Shown here: positions 43,501 through 51,911 of the stretch, one piece after another | Layout of the letters: each line of letters starts with the position of its first letter | Position numbering within the stretch: the stretch's first letter is position 1 | NCBI RefSeq assembly: GCF_009900715.1 | Contig: NZ_JAAAJC010000001.1 | Location: 62,001-126,000 of the forward strand | DNA: 64,000 bases | Reading direction: 5' to 3' | DNA from: Halococcus salsus | GTDB taxonomy: Archaea > Halobacteriota > Halobacteria > Halobacteriales > Halococcaceae | Translations under genes and position numbers: made by a program | The notes under the pieces: generated by a model | What the model was told of the DNA's origin: nothing | What the model saw: the letters and a program-made list of their open reading frames with translations, nothing else | Database searches by the model: none

Positions 43501-43740
43501 CGGTTACGGTGGCGACGATGCGGTTGTGGTGGTTGCTGTTGGCGCGCGCTCGCGGTCGTGCGCGAACGGATGTGAGCGCGCGACCGCGGACACTGTGCGA
43601 GGGATGAGTGAGCGACTGAAGGGAGTCGTTCGAAAGGCGCTTCGCGCCTTTCGTGATGACGAAAATCGCTACGCGATTTTCGAACCACGAACGAATCGGT
43701 TGGGGAGGCGTGTGGCTGTCGCGGGGCGATGGCGGTTCTC
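43501..43740 (+). repeat. Dispersed intergenic repeat, copy B, with twin hairpins
   Basis: Shares ordered blocks with the inverted copy at 15241-15375: ggtggcg, tgcgagggatgag, cgaatcggttggggagg and gcggggcg. Here the spacer between the second and third blocks is longer and contains two adjacent perfect hairpins, each with a 10-bp stem and 3-base loop: 43631-43653 (cgaaaggcgc-ttc-gcgcctttcg) and 43660-43682 (cgaaaatcgc-tac-gcgattttcg). No convincing protein is encoded. From 43741 to 43882 the DNA is more AT-rich and probably carries the promoter of the next gene. Confidence 0.65.
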
Positions 43741-43882
43741 AGTTGCGTCGGGAGTCGTAATCGTGCTCGCTTCACTATCCAGACCGACATCTTACAGAAA
43801 CACGCTTTCACGGACCAGTAAATCATCCTACAAAAACGTGGTTCAGGCAACGGCTTTGTCAATCGAGTCCGTATGAGGAATC

Positions 43883-44818
43883 ATGAGCGAACGAACGATC
43901 CTGGCGTGCGAGGACTGCCTTCCACCGGCGGAGGCGTTCTCGGTGGTCGCCAACGAATCCCGGCTGGCGATCCTCGACGCGCTCTGGCGCGCGCCGGAGA
44001 CCCCGGTGAGCTTCTCGGAGCTCCGGCGGGCGACCGGGATGGACGACAGCGCGCAGTTCAACTATCACCTGGGAAAGCTCACGGGCCAGTTCGTCCGGAA
44101 GGTCGAGGGTGGCTACGAGTTCCGCCACGCCGGCGAGAAGGTCGTCCGGGCGATCCTCGAGGGCTCGTTCACCGAGGACCCCCGCATCGAGTCGTTCGCG
44201 GTTGACGGGACCTGCGTCGCCTGCGGGGGCGACCTCCAGGCGCGCTACGCCGACGAGCGCCTCACGGTGGCGTGTCCCGACTGCGGGATGCGCCACGGTC
44301 ACGCGCCGTTCCCGCCGGGCGGGCTGAACGACCGCACCCACGAGGAGGTCGTGGCGGCGTTCGACCAGCGGGTGCGCCACCTTCACTGTTTGGCGGCCGA
44401 CGGGGTGTGTCCCGAGTGCGGCGGTCGGATGGAGACCGCGTTCGAGCGCGACGGCGACCGACTCACCGGCGTCGTCCACGAGTGCCGCCAGTGTCACCAC
44501 GCCATCCGATCGACCGTGGGGCTCCGGCTGCTCGACCACTCGGCGGTCGTCGCGTTCCACCACGACCACGGGGTCGAACTCTGTGCGACGCCGTTCTGGC
44601 ACCACGCGTGGTGTGTCGACCACGACGCGGTGACGGTCCGCTCGGCCGACCCCTGGGAACTCGACGTCTCGATTCGACTCGACGGCGAGACGCTTCGGGT
44701 GACGCTCGACGGCGACCTCGGGGTCGTCGAAACCGACCGTGGCTACGGCGCGCTCGACGGCGGCGAGCGGCCCGCCGGGGCCTCGGGCTCGCCGGCGGGG
44801 ATGTCCGGCGAGGGTTGA
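43883..44818 (+). CDS. HTH regulator with multiple zinc ribbons
   Basis: 311 residues. ArsR-like winged helix at the N-terminus (about 15-90: AFSVVANESRLAILDALWRA...SFSELRRATGMDDSAQFNYHLGKL). It is preceded by CEDC (Cys9, Cys12) and followed by Cys pairs in CVACGG, CPDCGM, CPECGG and CRQCHH, so at least two further zinc ribbons are likely. The C-terminal third is a beta-rich domain (ELCATPFWHHAWCVDHDAV). This architecture is widespread in Halobacteria; targets unknown. Metal or redox sensing is possible but unproven. Ends with a short Gly/Ser-rich tail. Confidence 0.82.
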   Translation: MSERTILACEDCLPPAEAFSVVANESRLAILDALWRAPETPVSFSELRRATGMDDSAQFNYHLGKLTGQFVRKVEGGYEFRHAGEKVVRAILEGSFTEDPRIESFAVDGTCVACGGDLQARYADERLTVACPDCGMRHGHAPFPPGGLNDRTHEEVVAAFDQRVRHLHCLAADGVCPECGGRMETAFERDGDRLTGVVHECRQCHHAIRSTVGLRLLDHSAVVAFHHDHGVELCATPFWHHAWCVDHDAVTVRSADPWELDVSIRLDGETLRVTLDGDLGVVETDRGYGALDGGERPAGASGSPAGMSGEG

Positions 44819-44843
44819 AACGCCGCGACCCACTGGATCGGGC

Positions 44844-45527
44844 ATGAGCTTCGACCCCGATTCGGTGACGACGGTGACCTTCGATTCCTACGGCACGCTG
44901 CTCGACGTCGAGGCGGTCGAGCGCGAACTCGCCGACCACGTAGAGGACCCAGAACCCGTCTCGAACCTCTGGCGCTCGCGCTCGCTCGCCTACACCTACG
45001 TCGCGAACCACGTCGACGCTTACAAGCCCTTCTACGACATCAACCGCGACGCGCTCGAATACGCGCTCGCCGCCCACGGCGTCGACCTCGACGAGGCCGA
45101 ACGCGAGGCGATCCTCGAACAGTACCACGACCTCGACGTCTTCGACGACGTCCGCGACGGCATCGAACGCCTCAACGACGCGGGCTACGACTGCTACGTC
45201 CTCTCGAACGGGAACCCCGAGATGCTCGACTCGCTCGTGGAGTCGGCGGACATCGGCGAGGTCCTCGAAGACACCATCAGCGCCGACGAGATCTCGACGT
45301 TCAAACCCGATTCGGCTATTTATCGCCACGCCGCCGCGAGGACTGGCACGCCGGTCGAGGAGATCGCCCACGTCGCCGGTGGGTGGTTCGACATCCTCGG
45401 GTCGATGCACGCCGGCAATCAGGGGGTGTGGGTCGACAGAAAGAACTCGCCCTGGGACGGCTTCGCCGGCGATCCCGACCTCACTATCGAGACGCTCGAC
45501 GAACTCGCCGAGGAACTCGGGGTCTGA
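44844..45527 (+). CDS. HAD hydrolase, haloacid dehalogenase type II-like
   Basis: 227 residues from ATG 44844. Nucleophile motif TFDSYGTLLD (Asp14) has the DSYGTL form typical of L-2-haloacid dehalogenases, not DxDGT phosphatases. Also present are the WRSRSLAYTY helix, LSNGNP (motif 2) and KPDSAIY (motif 3 Lys). The fourth motif, usually SSNxWD, reads AGGWFD, so the Ser/Asn that hold the substrate carboxylate in known dehalogenases are absent. Substrate therefore open. Confidence 0.85.
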   Translation: MSFDPDSVTTVTFDSYGTLLDVEAVERELADHVEDPEPVSNLWRSRSLAYTYVANHVDAYKPFYDINRDALEYALAAHGVDLDEAEREAILEQYHDLDVFDDVRDGIERLNDAGYDCYVLSNGNPEMLDSLVESADIGEVLEDTISADEISTFKPDSAIYRHAAARTGTPVEEIAHVAGGWFDILGSMHAGNQGVWVDRKNSPWDGFAGDPDLTIETLDELAEELGV

Positions 45528-45569
45528 CCCCGACGCGTCGCTTTTGCCGCTTGCTCCCGTAGGTCTGCT

Positions 45570-46535
45570 GTGCGCGAGTTCGCGTTCGAACTGGCGGTCT
45601 GTGCCCACCTCGAAGCCGACTTCGACGGGGTCGTGAGCCGCCAGCTCGGAGCCAGCCTCGCGGGAACGCGCGTGATGGACGTCGTCTGTGTCGAACCGGG
45701 CCCCGACTTCGAGGACCGAACGCGACTCACCGCGGGGACGGTTCCCGACGCGGCCATCGAGAGTCGCGTGGGGGTCGGCGAGGCGCGCTACTGGAAGGAC
45801 TGCTTCGACTGCCATCCCGAGCGCGCCCGCGAGGCAACCGACCACGCCGTCGAAAGCGGCTTCTTCGAATCCGAGCGCCGTCGTGGTCGGGAGTACGTCC
45901 GGCAAGCGGCGCGCTATCCCGACGACTGGTTCGGGAGACTGGTGGGCATCGAGAACAAACCCGACCTCGACAGGCCAGGCGATCTCGAACGCCAGCTCCG
46001 GACCGACGTGAGTCTGGGGATACTCGACGAGGTGGTGCTCGCGACCGCTTCCCACGTCACCGGCGCGCACCTCCACCGCATCCCCGACGAGGTCGGCGTC
46101 TGGCGGTTCGACCCGGACGCCGGGATCGACGAGATGATTCGCGAGCCGACCCCGCTCGCGCCCGACGCACCGGGGGTCGAACCGCTCGGCCACGAGGCGA
46201 TGCGAACCGACGTTCGAATCGTGAGCGCCGCCGAGAAAGCGCGGGCGCGGCGGCGGATCGCCGAACGCGCCTACGGCAAGGGCTGGCGAACCTACGGGTT
46301 TCCGGCGTGTACCAACGCCCGGACAGCCGACCACGCGGGCGCACGCGGGTTGCCGTACTGCGAGTGGAAGGGTCGGTTCGTCGACGCGGCGACCGAGTGC
46401 GGCCCCGACTGTCCGGGTCACGACCCCGGCGACGCGCTCGACGTGGACCCCGACGCGGAGCGCGACCGCCGAACCCCGTGGGTTCGCGACCCGGTGGGCT
46501 ATCGCCGCCGACAGGTCGGCCTCGACCGGTTTTGA
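45570..46535 (+). CDS. DUF5787 protein, possible PD-(D/E)XK-type nuclease
   Basis: 321 residues, GTG start. Conserved haloarchaeal family of unknown function. What is visible: RVMDVVCVEPG (Asp37), then VGIENKPDL (Glu128-x-Lys130) and QLRTDVSLGILDEVVLAT, the spacing and flavour of a PD-(D/E)XK nuclease core. A cysteine/histidine-rich C-terminal segment follows (Cys247, His255, Cys264, Cys277, Cys281) that could hold zinc or an Fe-S cluster. Nuclease activity is inferred from these motifs only. Stand-alone gene between the HAD hydrolase and the thermosome. Confidence 0.75.
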   Translation: MREFAFELAVCAHLEADFDGVVSRQLGASLAGTRVMDVVCVEPGPDFEDRTRLTAGTVPDAAIESRVGVGEARYWKDCFDCHPERAREATDHAVESGFFESERRRGREYVRQAARYPDDWFGRLVGIENKPDLDRPGDLERQLRTDVSLGILDEVVLATASHVTGAHLHRIPDEVGVWRFDPDAGIDEMIREPTPLAPDAPGVEPLGHEAMRTDVRIVSAAEKARARRRIAERAYGKGWRTYGFPACTNARTADHAGARGLPYCEWKGRFVDAATECGPDCPGHDPGDALDVDPDAERDRRTPWVRDPVGYRRRQVGLDRF

Positions 46536-46544
46536 CATATAAAC
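46536..46544 (+). promoter_or_regulatory. Upstream TATA element ahead of the thermosome region
   Basis: catataaac begins right after the DUF5787 stop codon and is a strong AT-rich TATA match. Transcription would begin near 46565, where an ATG opens a 27-codon frame. Confidence 0.4.
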
Positions 46545-46564
46545 AAGGTCTGTGGGTGGGTATC

Positions 46565-46648
46565 ATGGCCACTACCGCGGCCATGTGGCGCGATCCGAGC
46601 GACCGTTTCCGTCACTTTTATGTAGAACTCCAATCAATCGGTAGGTGA
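46565..46648 (+). CDS. Possible 27-residue upstream ORF before the thermosome gene
   Basis: ATG 46565 to TGA 46646-46648, ending two bases before the thermosome start. The first bases form an inverted repeat (catggcc 46564-46570 with ggccatg 46579-46585). It could be translated from a leaderless transcript starting at the upstream TATA, or be a chance frame that simply contains the proximal promoter. No homology known. Confidence 0.2.
   Translation: MATTAAMWRDPSDRFRHFYVELQSIGR
46615..46623 (+). promoter_or_regulatory. Proximal TATA element of the thermosome gene
   Basis: cttttatgt lies 28-36 bases before the thermosome ATG; preceded by cgtttcc as a possible BRE. Position fits a very short leader. 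Confidence 0.55.
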
Positions 46649-46650
46649 CT

Positions 46651-48348
46651 ATGGCTCAGCAAATGGGCAACCAGCCCCTCATCGTACTCTCGGACGACTC
46701 GCAGCGGACCTCGGGAAAGGACGCGCAGTCGATGAACATCACGGCGGGTCAGGCCGTCGCTGAGGCGGTACGCACCACGCTCGGCCCGAAAGGGATGGAC
46801 AAGATGCTCGTCTCCGACGCGGGCGACGTCGTCGTCACGAACGACGGTGTCACCATCCTCTCGGAGATGGACATCGAGCACCCCGCCGCGAACATGATCG
46901 TCGAGGTCGCCGAGACCCAGGAGGACGAGGTCGGCGACGGGACGACGACCGCCGTCGTCGAGACCGGCGAGCTCCTCGAGAAGGCCGAGGACCTCCTCGA
47001 CCAGGACATTCACGCCACCACGCTGGCCCAGGGCTACCGAGAGGCGGCCGAAGAGGCCAAGAACATCCTCGAAGAGACCGCGATCGAGGTCGACGAGAAC
47101 GACACCGAGACACTCGAACACATCGCCGCGACCGCGATGACGGGCAAGGGTGCCGAGAGCGCCCGCGACCTGCTCTCGGAGCTCGTCGTCGAGGCCGTCA
47201 CCGCGGTGGTCGACGAGGACGGCATCGACACCGACAACGTCTCGATCGAGAAGACCGTCGGCGGCAGCGTCGACGAGTCCGAGCTCGTCGAGGGCGTCAT
47301 CGTGGACAAGGAGCGCGTCCACGACAACATGCCCTACTTCGTCGAGGACGCCAACGTCGCGCTGCTCGACTCCGCGATGGAGGTCAAGGAGACCGAGATC
47401 GACGCCGAGGTCAACGTCACCGACCCCGACCAGCTCCAGCAGTTCATGGACCAGGAGGAGGAGCAGCTGAAGGAGATGGTCGACCAGCTCGTCGACGTCG
47501 GCGCTGACGTCGTCTTCTGCCAGCAGGGCATCGACGACATGGCCCAGCACTACCTCGCCCAGGAGGGCATCCTGGCCGTGCGCCGCGCCAAGTCCAGCGA
47601 CATCACCCGGCTCGCACGCTCGACGGGCGCACGCGTCGTCTCGAACCTCGACGACATCACCGCCGAGGACCTCGGCTACGCCGGCAACGTCGCCGAACGC
47701 GACATCGCTGGCGACCAGCGGATCTTCGTCGAGGACGTCGAGGACGCCAAGGCCGTGACCCTCATCCTCCGCGGCGGCACCGAGCACGTCGTCGACGAGG
47801 TCGAACGCGCCATCGAGGACTCCCTGGGTGTCGTGCGCGTCACGCTCGAGGACGGGAAGGTCCTCCCCGGCGGCGGCGCGCCCGAGACCGAGCTCTCGCT
47901 CGGCCTGCGTGACTACGCCGACTCCGTTGGGGGCCGCGAGCAGCTCGCCGTCGAGGCCTTCGCCGACGCCATCGACATCATCCCCCGGACGCTCGCCGAG
48001 AACGCCGGCCTCGACCCGATCGACTCCCTCGTGGACCTCCGGAGTCAGCACGACGCCGGCAACACGACCACCGGCCTCGACGCCTACACCGGTGAGGTCG
48101 TCGACATGGAGGCCGACGGCGTCGTCGAGCCCCTCCGCGTCAAGACCCAGGCCATCGAGAGCGCCACCGAGGCCGCCGTGATGATCCTCCGCATCGACGA
48201 CGTCATCGCTGCGGGTGACCTCAAGGGCGGCCAGACCGGCGACGACGACGACGGCGGCCCGCCCGCGGGCGGCGCACCCGGCGGTATGGGTGGCATGGGC
48301 GGGATGGGCGGCATGGGCGGTATGGGTGGCATGGGCGGCATGATGTGA
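46651..48348 (+). CDS. Thermosome subunit (group II chaperonin)
   Basis: 565 residues from ATG 46651. ATP-dependent folding chamber subunit. Classic motifs are [30 protein letters not shown] near the N-terminus and [10 protein letters not shown] in the equatorial domain; the apical domain spans about 210-365. The C-terminus has seven Gly-Gly-Met repeats, typical of haloarchaeal CCT subunits. Which of the two or three paralogues (CCT1/2/3) this is cannot be decided here. A T-tract after the gene (48412-48416) may end its transcript. Confidence 0.96.
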   Translation: MAQQMGNQPLIVLSDDSQRTSGKDAQSMNITAGQAVAEAVRTTLGPKGMDKMLVSDAGDVVVTNDGVTILSEMDIEHPAANMIVEVAETQEDEVGDGTTTAVVETGELLEKAEDLLDQDIHATTLAQGYREAAEEAKNILEETAIEVDENDTETLEHIAATAMTGKGAESARDLLSELVVEAVTAVVDEDGIDTDNVSIEKTVGGSVDESELVEGVIVDKERVHDNMPYFVEDANVALLDSAMEVKETEIDAEVNVTDPDQLQQFMDQEEEQLKEMVDQLVDVGADVVFCQQGIDDMAQHYLAQEGILAVRRAKSSDITRLARSTGARVVSNLDDITAEDLGYAGNVAERDIAGDQRIFVEDVEDAKAVTLILRGGTEHVVDEVERAIEDSLGVVRVTLEDGKVLPGGGAPETELSLGLRDYADSVGGREQLAVEAFADAIDIIPRTLAENAGLDPIDSLVDLRSQHDAGNTTTGLDAYTGEVVDMEADGVVEPLRVKTQAIESATEAAVMILRIDDVIAAGDLKGGQTGDDDDGGPPAGGAPGGMGGMGGMGGMGGMGGMGGMM

Positions 48349-48411
48349 CGACCGGGAACTACCACACCCACCCCCGACGCCGCTGACCGCATCGCGCCAC
48401 GACCGACCGAA

Positions 48412-48416
48412 TTTTT
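48412..48416 (+). terminator. T-tract terminator after the thermosome gene
   Basis: Five T residues in GC-rich DNA 64 bases after the stop codon. The rest of the 215-base gap to the convergent Lrp gene shows nothing else recognisable. Confidence 0.4.
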
Positions 48417-48563
48417 CCAGCGTCGATCCGTTAGCGACAGCCTTCGCCTCGGTTCTCGACCTCGCCGCCGCGTTCTCGGTCGTCCGGAGCGGCCGCTCGG
48501 CGTGTGGTGAAATCGTGAAAAGGGTGTTTCGACGGTTCGGTCGGGACGCGAGCGAAGGTCGGC

Positions 48564-49022
48564 TTACTCTTCGAGGTCGAGTTCGAACTGTTCGTGTTCG
48601 CTCACGGCGTTCAGGACCACGCTGGTGTTCGACTCCTTGACGTCGGGTTCGGTGATGAGGCTCTTGATCTGGTCGTTCATGTCGTCGGTGTCCTTGAACT
48701 TCCCGACGGCGACGACGTCGTGGTCGCCGGTGACCTCGTAGACCGAGATCATCTGGTGGTGGTCGCGGAGGCGGTCGGTGACCTCGGGGAGCGAACTCCC
48801 CTCGACCTTGAGCTGGATCACGGCGGTGACGTCGTAGCCGAGCGCGTCGTAGTCGATCTCGGGCGAGTAGTCCCGGATCACGCCCTCGGATTCGAGGTCC
48901 GCGAGGTGGTTCGAGACGGTCGTGACCGAGACGTCGAGCTGGTTGGCGAGGCTCCGGAGGCTCGCGCGGCCGTCGCCCAGCAGTGCGTTGATGAGTTCGG
49001 TGTCGAGGTTCTCGTACGTCAT
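48564..49022 (-). CDS. lrp: Lrp/AsnC-family regulator next to glnA
   Basis: 152 residues. N-terminal HTH (about 5-60: [44 protein letters not shown]) and C-terminal RAM/AsnC ligand-binding domain (about 70-140, [18 protein letters not shown]). Divergent from glnA across 125 bases. In Halobacterium an Lrp gene with this placement is known next to glnA and is linked to amino-acid and nitrogen control; the same role is likely here. Confidence 0.9.
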   Translation of the reverse strand: MTYENLDTELINALLGDGRASLRSLANQLDVSVTTVSNHLADLESEGVIRDYSPEIDYDALGYDVTAVIQLKVEGSSLPEVTDRLRDHHQMISVYEVTGDHDVVAVGKFKDTDDMNDQIKSLITEPDVKESNTSVVLNAVSEHEQFELDLEE

Positions 49023-49041
49023 ATCTACCCGTGATAGGTGT

Positions 49042-49082
49042 GGATAGTAAAACTTTACGAATATCCAATTCTGAGCCGGCTC
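49042..49082. promoter_or_regulatory. Palindromic operator region between lrp and glnA
   Basis: Contains gtaaaactttac (49047-49058, 5-bp arms) flanked by ggata (49042-49046) and tatcc (49062-49066), then a perfect 10-bp palindrome gagccggctc (49073-49082). The first overlaps the likely lrp promoter (gttttactat on the minus strand); the second lies upstream of the glnA TATA. Good candidates for Lrp sites or autoregulation. Confidence 0.45.
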
Positions 49083-49106
49083 TCAATATTTGCGAAGAAC
49101 AGCAAT

Positions 49107-49115
49107 CCTTTTACT
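49107..49115 (+). promoter_or_regulatory. glnA: TATA-like element for glnA
   Basis: ccttttact lies 33-41 bases before the glnA start, just after the palindromic region. Confidence 0.5.
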
Positions 49116-49147
49116 CCGGCCGGTATCCCACCGAGTAGGCACGAAGT

Positions 49148-50518
49148 ATGACAAACGAAACCTCTGTCCCCGACGGTGGCCTCTCGACGGAAGCCCAACA
49201 CGTTCTCGACCAGATCGACGAGCAGAACGTGGACTTCCTCCGGCTCCAGTTCACCGACATCCTCGGCACGGTGAAGAACGTCTCCATCCCCGCTTCGCAG
49301 GCCGAGAAGGCATTCGAGGAGGGGATCTATTTCGACGGCTCCAGTATTGAAGGGTTCGTCCGGATCCAGGAATCGGACATGCGTCTCAAACCCGACCCCT
49401 CGACGTTCGCGGTGCTGCCGTGGCGGCGCACCGAGGAGAGCGCGGCCGCGCGCCTCATCTGTGACGTGATGGACACCTCCACCGGCGAACCCTTCGAGGG
49501 CGACCCGCGCGGCGTCCTCAAGCGCGCGGTCGACCGCGCCGAGGGGATGGGCTACGACGTGAACTTCGCCCCCGAACCCGAGTTCTTCCTCTTCGAGGAG
49601 GACGAGGACGGGCGGGCGACGACGAAGACCAACGACGCGGGTGGCTACTTCGACCTCGCACCGAAGGACCTCGCCCAGGACGTCCGCCGGGACATCATCT
49701 TCGGGCTCGAGAGCATGGGTTTCGAGATCGAGGCCTCCCACCACGAGGTCGCCCGCGGCCAGCACGAGATCAACTTCACCTACGACGACGCGGTCTCGAC
49801 GGCCGACAACGTCGCGACGTTCAGGTCGGTCGTCCGCGCCATTGCGGCCGAACACGAACTTCACGCGACGTTCATGCCCAAACCCATCGCGGGGATCAAC
49901 GGCTCGGGGATGCACACCCACATGTCGCTGTTCGAGGACGGCGAGAACGCCTTCCACGACGAGGACGACGAGTTCAACCTGAGCGGCACGGCGAAGGAGT
50001 TCCTCGCGGGCGTCCTCGAACACGCGCCGGCCATCACGGCGGTCTCGAACCCGACCGTCAACAGCTACAAGCGGCTCGTACCGGGCTACGAGGCTCCCGT
50101 CTACGTCGCGTGGTCCGACCGCAACCGCTCCGCGCTCATCCGCAAGCCGGCCGCACGCACCCCGGCCGCCAGCCGCATCGAGGCCCGCTTCCCCGACCCC
50201 TCGTGCAACCCGTATCTCGCCTTCGCGGCGCTCATCCACGCCGGTCTCGACGGGATCGACCAGGGCTACGAGGCCCCCGACCCGGTTCGCGAGAACATCT
50301 ACGACTTCGACGAGGCGAAACGCGAGGAGTACGGTATCGAGACCCTGCCGACCACGCTCGAATCCGCCGTCGAGCAGCTCGAAGCCGACGAGGTCGTCAT
50401 GGACGCCCTCGGCGAGCACGTCTCCGAGACGTTCCTCGAAGCCAAGAAGGCCGAGGTCACCGACTACCACGTCTCGGTGAGCGAGTGGGAGAAGGAGCGC
50501 TACCTCGAAACGTTCTGA
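49148..50518 (+). CDS. glnA: Glutamine synthetase type I
   Basis: 456 residues. ATP-dependent amidation of glutamate, main entry of ammonium. Motifs: [12 protein letters not shown] (beta-grasp domain), [11 protein letters not shown] (metal Glu pair), [12 protein letters not shown], the ATP-binding block [20 protein letters not shown] and [20 protein letters not shown]. Full length. Divergent from an Lrp regulator that likely controls it. Confidence 0.97.
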   Translation: MTNETSVPDGGLSTEAQHVLDQIDEQNVDFLRLQFTDILGTVKNVSIPASQAEKAFEEGIYFDGSSIEGFVRIQESDMRLKPDPSTFAVLPWRRTEESAAARLICDVMDTSTGEPFEGDPRGVLKRAVDRAEGMGYDVNFAPEPEFFLFEEDEDGRATTKTNDAGGYFDLAPKDLAQDVRRDIIFGLESMGFEIEASHHEVARGQHEINFTYDDAVSTADNVATFRSVVRAIAAEHELHATFMPKPIAGINGSGMHTHMSLFEDGENAFHDEDDEFNLSGTAKEFLAGVLEHAPAITAVSNPTVNSYKRLVPGYEAPVYVAWSDRNRSALIRKPAARTPAASRIEARFPDPSCNPYLAFAALIHAGLDGIDQGYEAPDPVRENIYDFDEAKREEYGIETLPTTLESAVEQLEADEVVMDALGEHVSETFLEAKKAEVTDYHVSVSEWEKERYLETF

Positions 50519-50533
50519 ATCGGCCAACCACCC

Positions 50534-50539
50534 TTTTTT
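50534..50539 (+). terminator. T-tract terminator after glnA
   Basis: Six T residues 16 bases after the glnA stop. They overlap the stop codon of the convergent PAP2 gene, so the two transcription units meet here. Confidence 0.5.
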
Positions 50540-51428
50540 ATCTCGGTGACGGCGTGACGCGCTCGGCGAGCACCGGCAGCGAGAGCAGTCCGCCGAAGAC
50601 CGCGGCGGCCGCGACCCCGGTTACGACGAGCGGCGGTTCGAGCACGTAGACCACACCGAAGAGGCCGCCGAGAACGGCGATCCCGACCGCCAGCCCGAGG
50701 ATCGCAACGGATGGAAGCCGACTCGGAACCCGGGATCCAAGCACTTCCCACGCGCCGAGCGCGCCGAGCGCGCCCCCGAGGATCAACACGTCGTCGAACG
50801 TCACCGGACCGGCGAGCACGCAGACGACGGCGGGGACCGCGGCGACCCGGAAGGCGGCTCGGGTCCGGCCGCCCGCCAGCCCGAGCACGACCCCGAGATA
50901 GGCCAGCCCGATCGTGACTCCGACGACGACGTCGACGGCGTAGTGAACCCCGAGGACGAGCCGTGCGAGACAGATCACCGCCACGACGCACCCGGCGACC
51001 GCCGCGCGGGCCCGCCGGCTGCCGACGGTGAGCGCGCTCGCGAGCCCACCCCAGAAGACCGTCGAGAGGAGGGCGTGGCCGCTCGGGAAGCCGTAGCCGG
51101 TCGCGGTCGCCGCCTCGACGTACGCGCCCCGGAGGAGGCCCGGCACGTAGCGAACCCCCGGAACCGAGGCCGGGGCCGGCGGGCGGGGGAAACCGAAGAT
51201 CGCCTTCAGCGCGGTCGTGAGGGCGATCCCGCCGAGCACGAGGCCGAGCACGAACGCGACCCGTCTCCGCGGCGCGCCGAGAACTGGGAGGCGCTCGCCC
51301 GCCGCGTAGAGCAGTACCAGCACGAGGAAGACGAACCAGACGTCGCCGAGCTGGGTGAGGAGCGCGAACACCGGCGCGAGAACGTCGGGCAGCCGCTGGA
51401 GGGCCTCGGTGATGCCGACGCCGCGCAT
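50538..51428 (-). CDS. PAP2-family membrane phosphatase
   Basis: 296 residues, about eight membrane helices. All three acid-phosphatase motifs are present: KAIFGFPRP (Lys75...Arg82-Pro), PSGHA (115-119, His118) and RLVLGVHYAVDV (Arg156, His162, Asp166). Family members dephosphorylate lipid phosphates such as undecaprenyl/dolichyl diphosphate or phosphatidate. A C-terminal group of extra helices (about 180-290) is unassigned. Starts immediately after the stop of the 2-TM gene (TAGATG), so it belongs to the YihY operon. Confidence 0.9.
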   Translation of the reverse strand: MRGVGITEALQRLPDVLAPVFALLTQLGDVWFVFLVLVLLYAAGERLPVLGAPRRRVAFVLGLVLGGIALTTALKAIFGFPRPPAPASVPGVRYVPGLLRGAYVEAATATGYGFPSGHALLSTVFWGGLASALTVGSRRARAAVAGCVVAVICLARLVLGVHYAVDVVVGVTIGLAYLGVVLGLAGGRTRAAFRVAAVPAVVCVLAGPVTFDDVLILGGALGALGAWEVLGSRVPSRLPSVAILGLAVGIAVLGGLFGVVYVLEPPLVVTGVAAAAVFGGLLSLPVLAERVTPSPR

Positions 51429-51911
51429 CTACGAACGGAAGTCCCGAACCCGGTCGGCGACCCGTCCGGGCGCGCCGAGCGCCGCGACGCCGAAGCCGAC
51501 CAACACCATCAGGGCGTAGAGCCCGAGCGTCGAGAGCCAGACCACGAGCATGGCGAGGATCGCCCACCCACCCTCGAGGTAGAAGAAGGCCCCGATGGTC
51601 ATCGCCGTCCCATAAAGAAGGACGAGATACGGCCCCCAGCCGCGGGCGTGGCCGCGGCGCTGGCGGCTACGGACGTAGCCCTTGAGCTCGCTTTCGAGGT
51701 CGTTGCGCTTGACGATCCGGTCTTCGACCTCCTCGGCGAACGCCACCACGTCGCTCCGGAGGGTCTCGACGTCGTCGACGGTCGCGGTCCGGTCGCGGCT
51801 CGTCGACGTGTCGGCCCCCTCTCGAACGGGGTCGCCGACGTCGGTCGCGTCCGTCGCCTCGGTCTCGTTCTCGGTTCGGGTTTCGTCGTCAGTTTCGGGT
51901 TCTCGGCTCAT
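51429..51911 (-). CDS. Two-helix membrane protein with acidic, coiled-coil N-terminus
   Basis: 160 residues, no family recognised. Residues 1-45 are acidic and low complexity, 47-85 are likely coiled coil (VETLRSDVVAFAEEVEDRIVKRNDLESELKGYV), then two hydrophobic helices (about 95-115 and 120-145), ending in a short basic tail. Its start overlaps the stop of the first YihY gene by 4 bases, and its stop abuts the PAP2 start; the three genes are one translationally coupled unit. A membrane adaptor role is a guess. Confidence 0.75.
   Translation of the reverse strand: MSREPETDDETRTENETEATDATDVGDPVREGADTSTSRDRTATVDDVETLRSDVVAFAEEVEDRIVKRNDLESELKGYVRSRQRRGHARGWGPYLVLLYGTAMTIGAFFYLEGGWAILAMLVVWLSTLGLYALMVLVGFGVAALGAPGRVADRVRDFRS

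Noticed and set aside
48273-48346. Tandem DNA repeat at the end of the thermosome gene
   Set aside because: It encodes the normal Gly-Gly-Met tail of haloarchaeal chaperonins and is not a separate repeat element.
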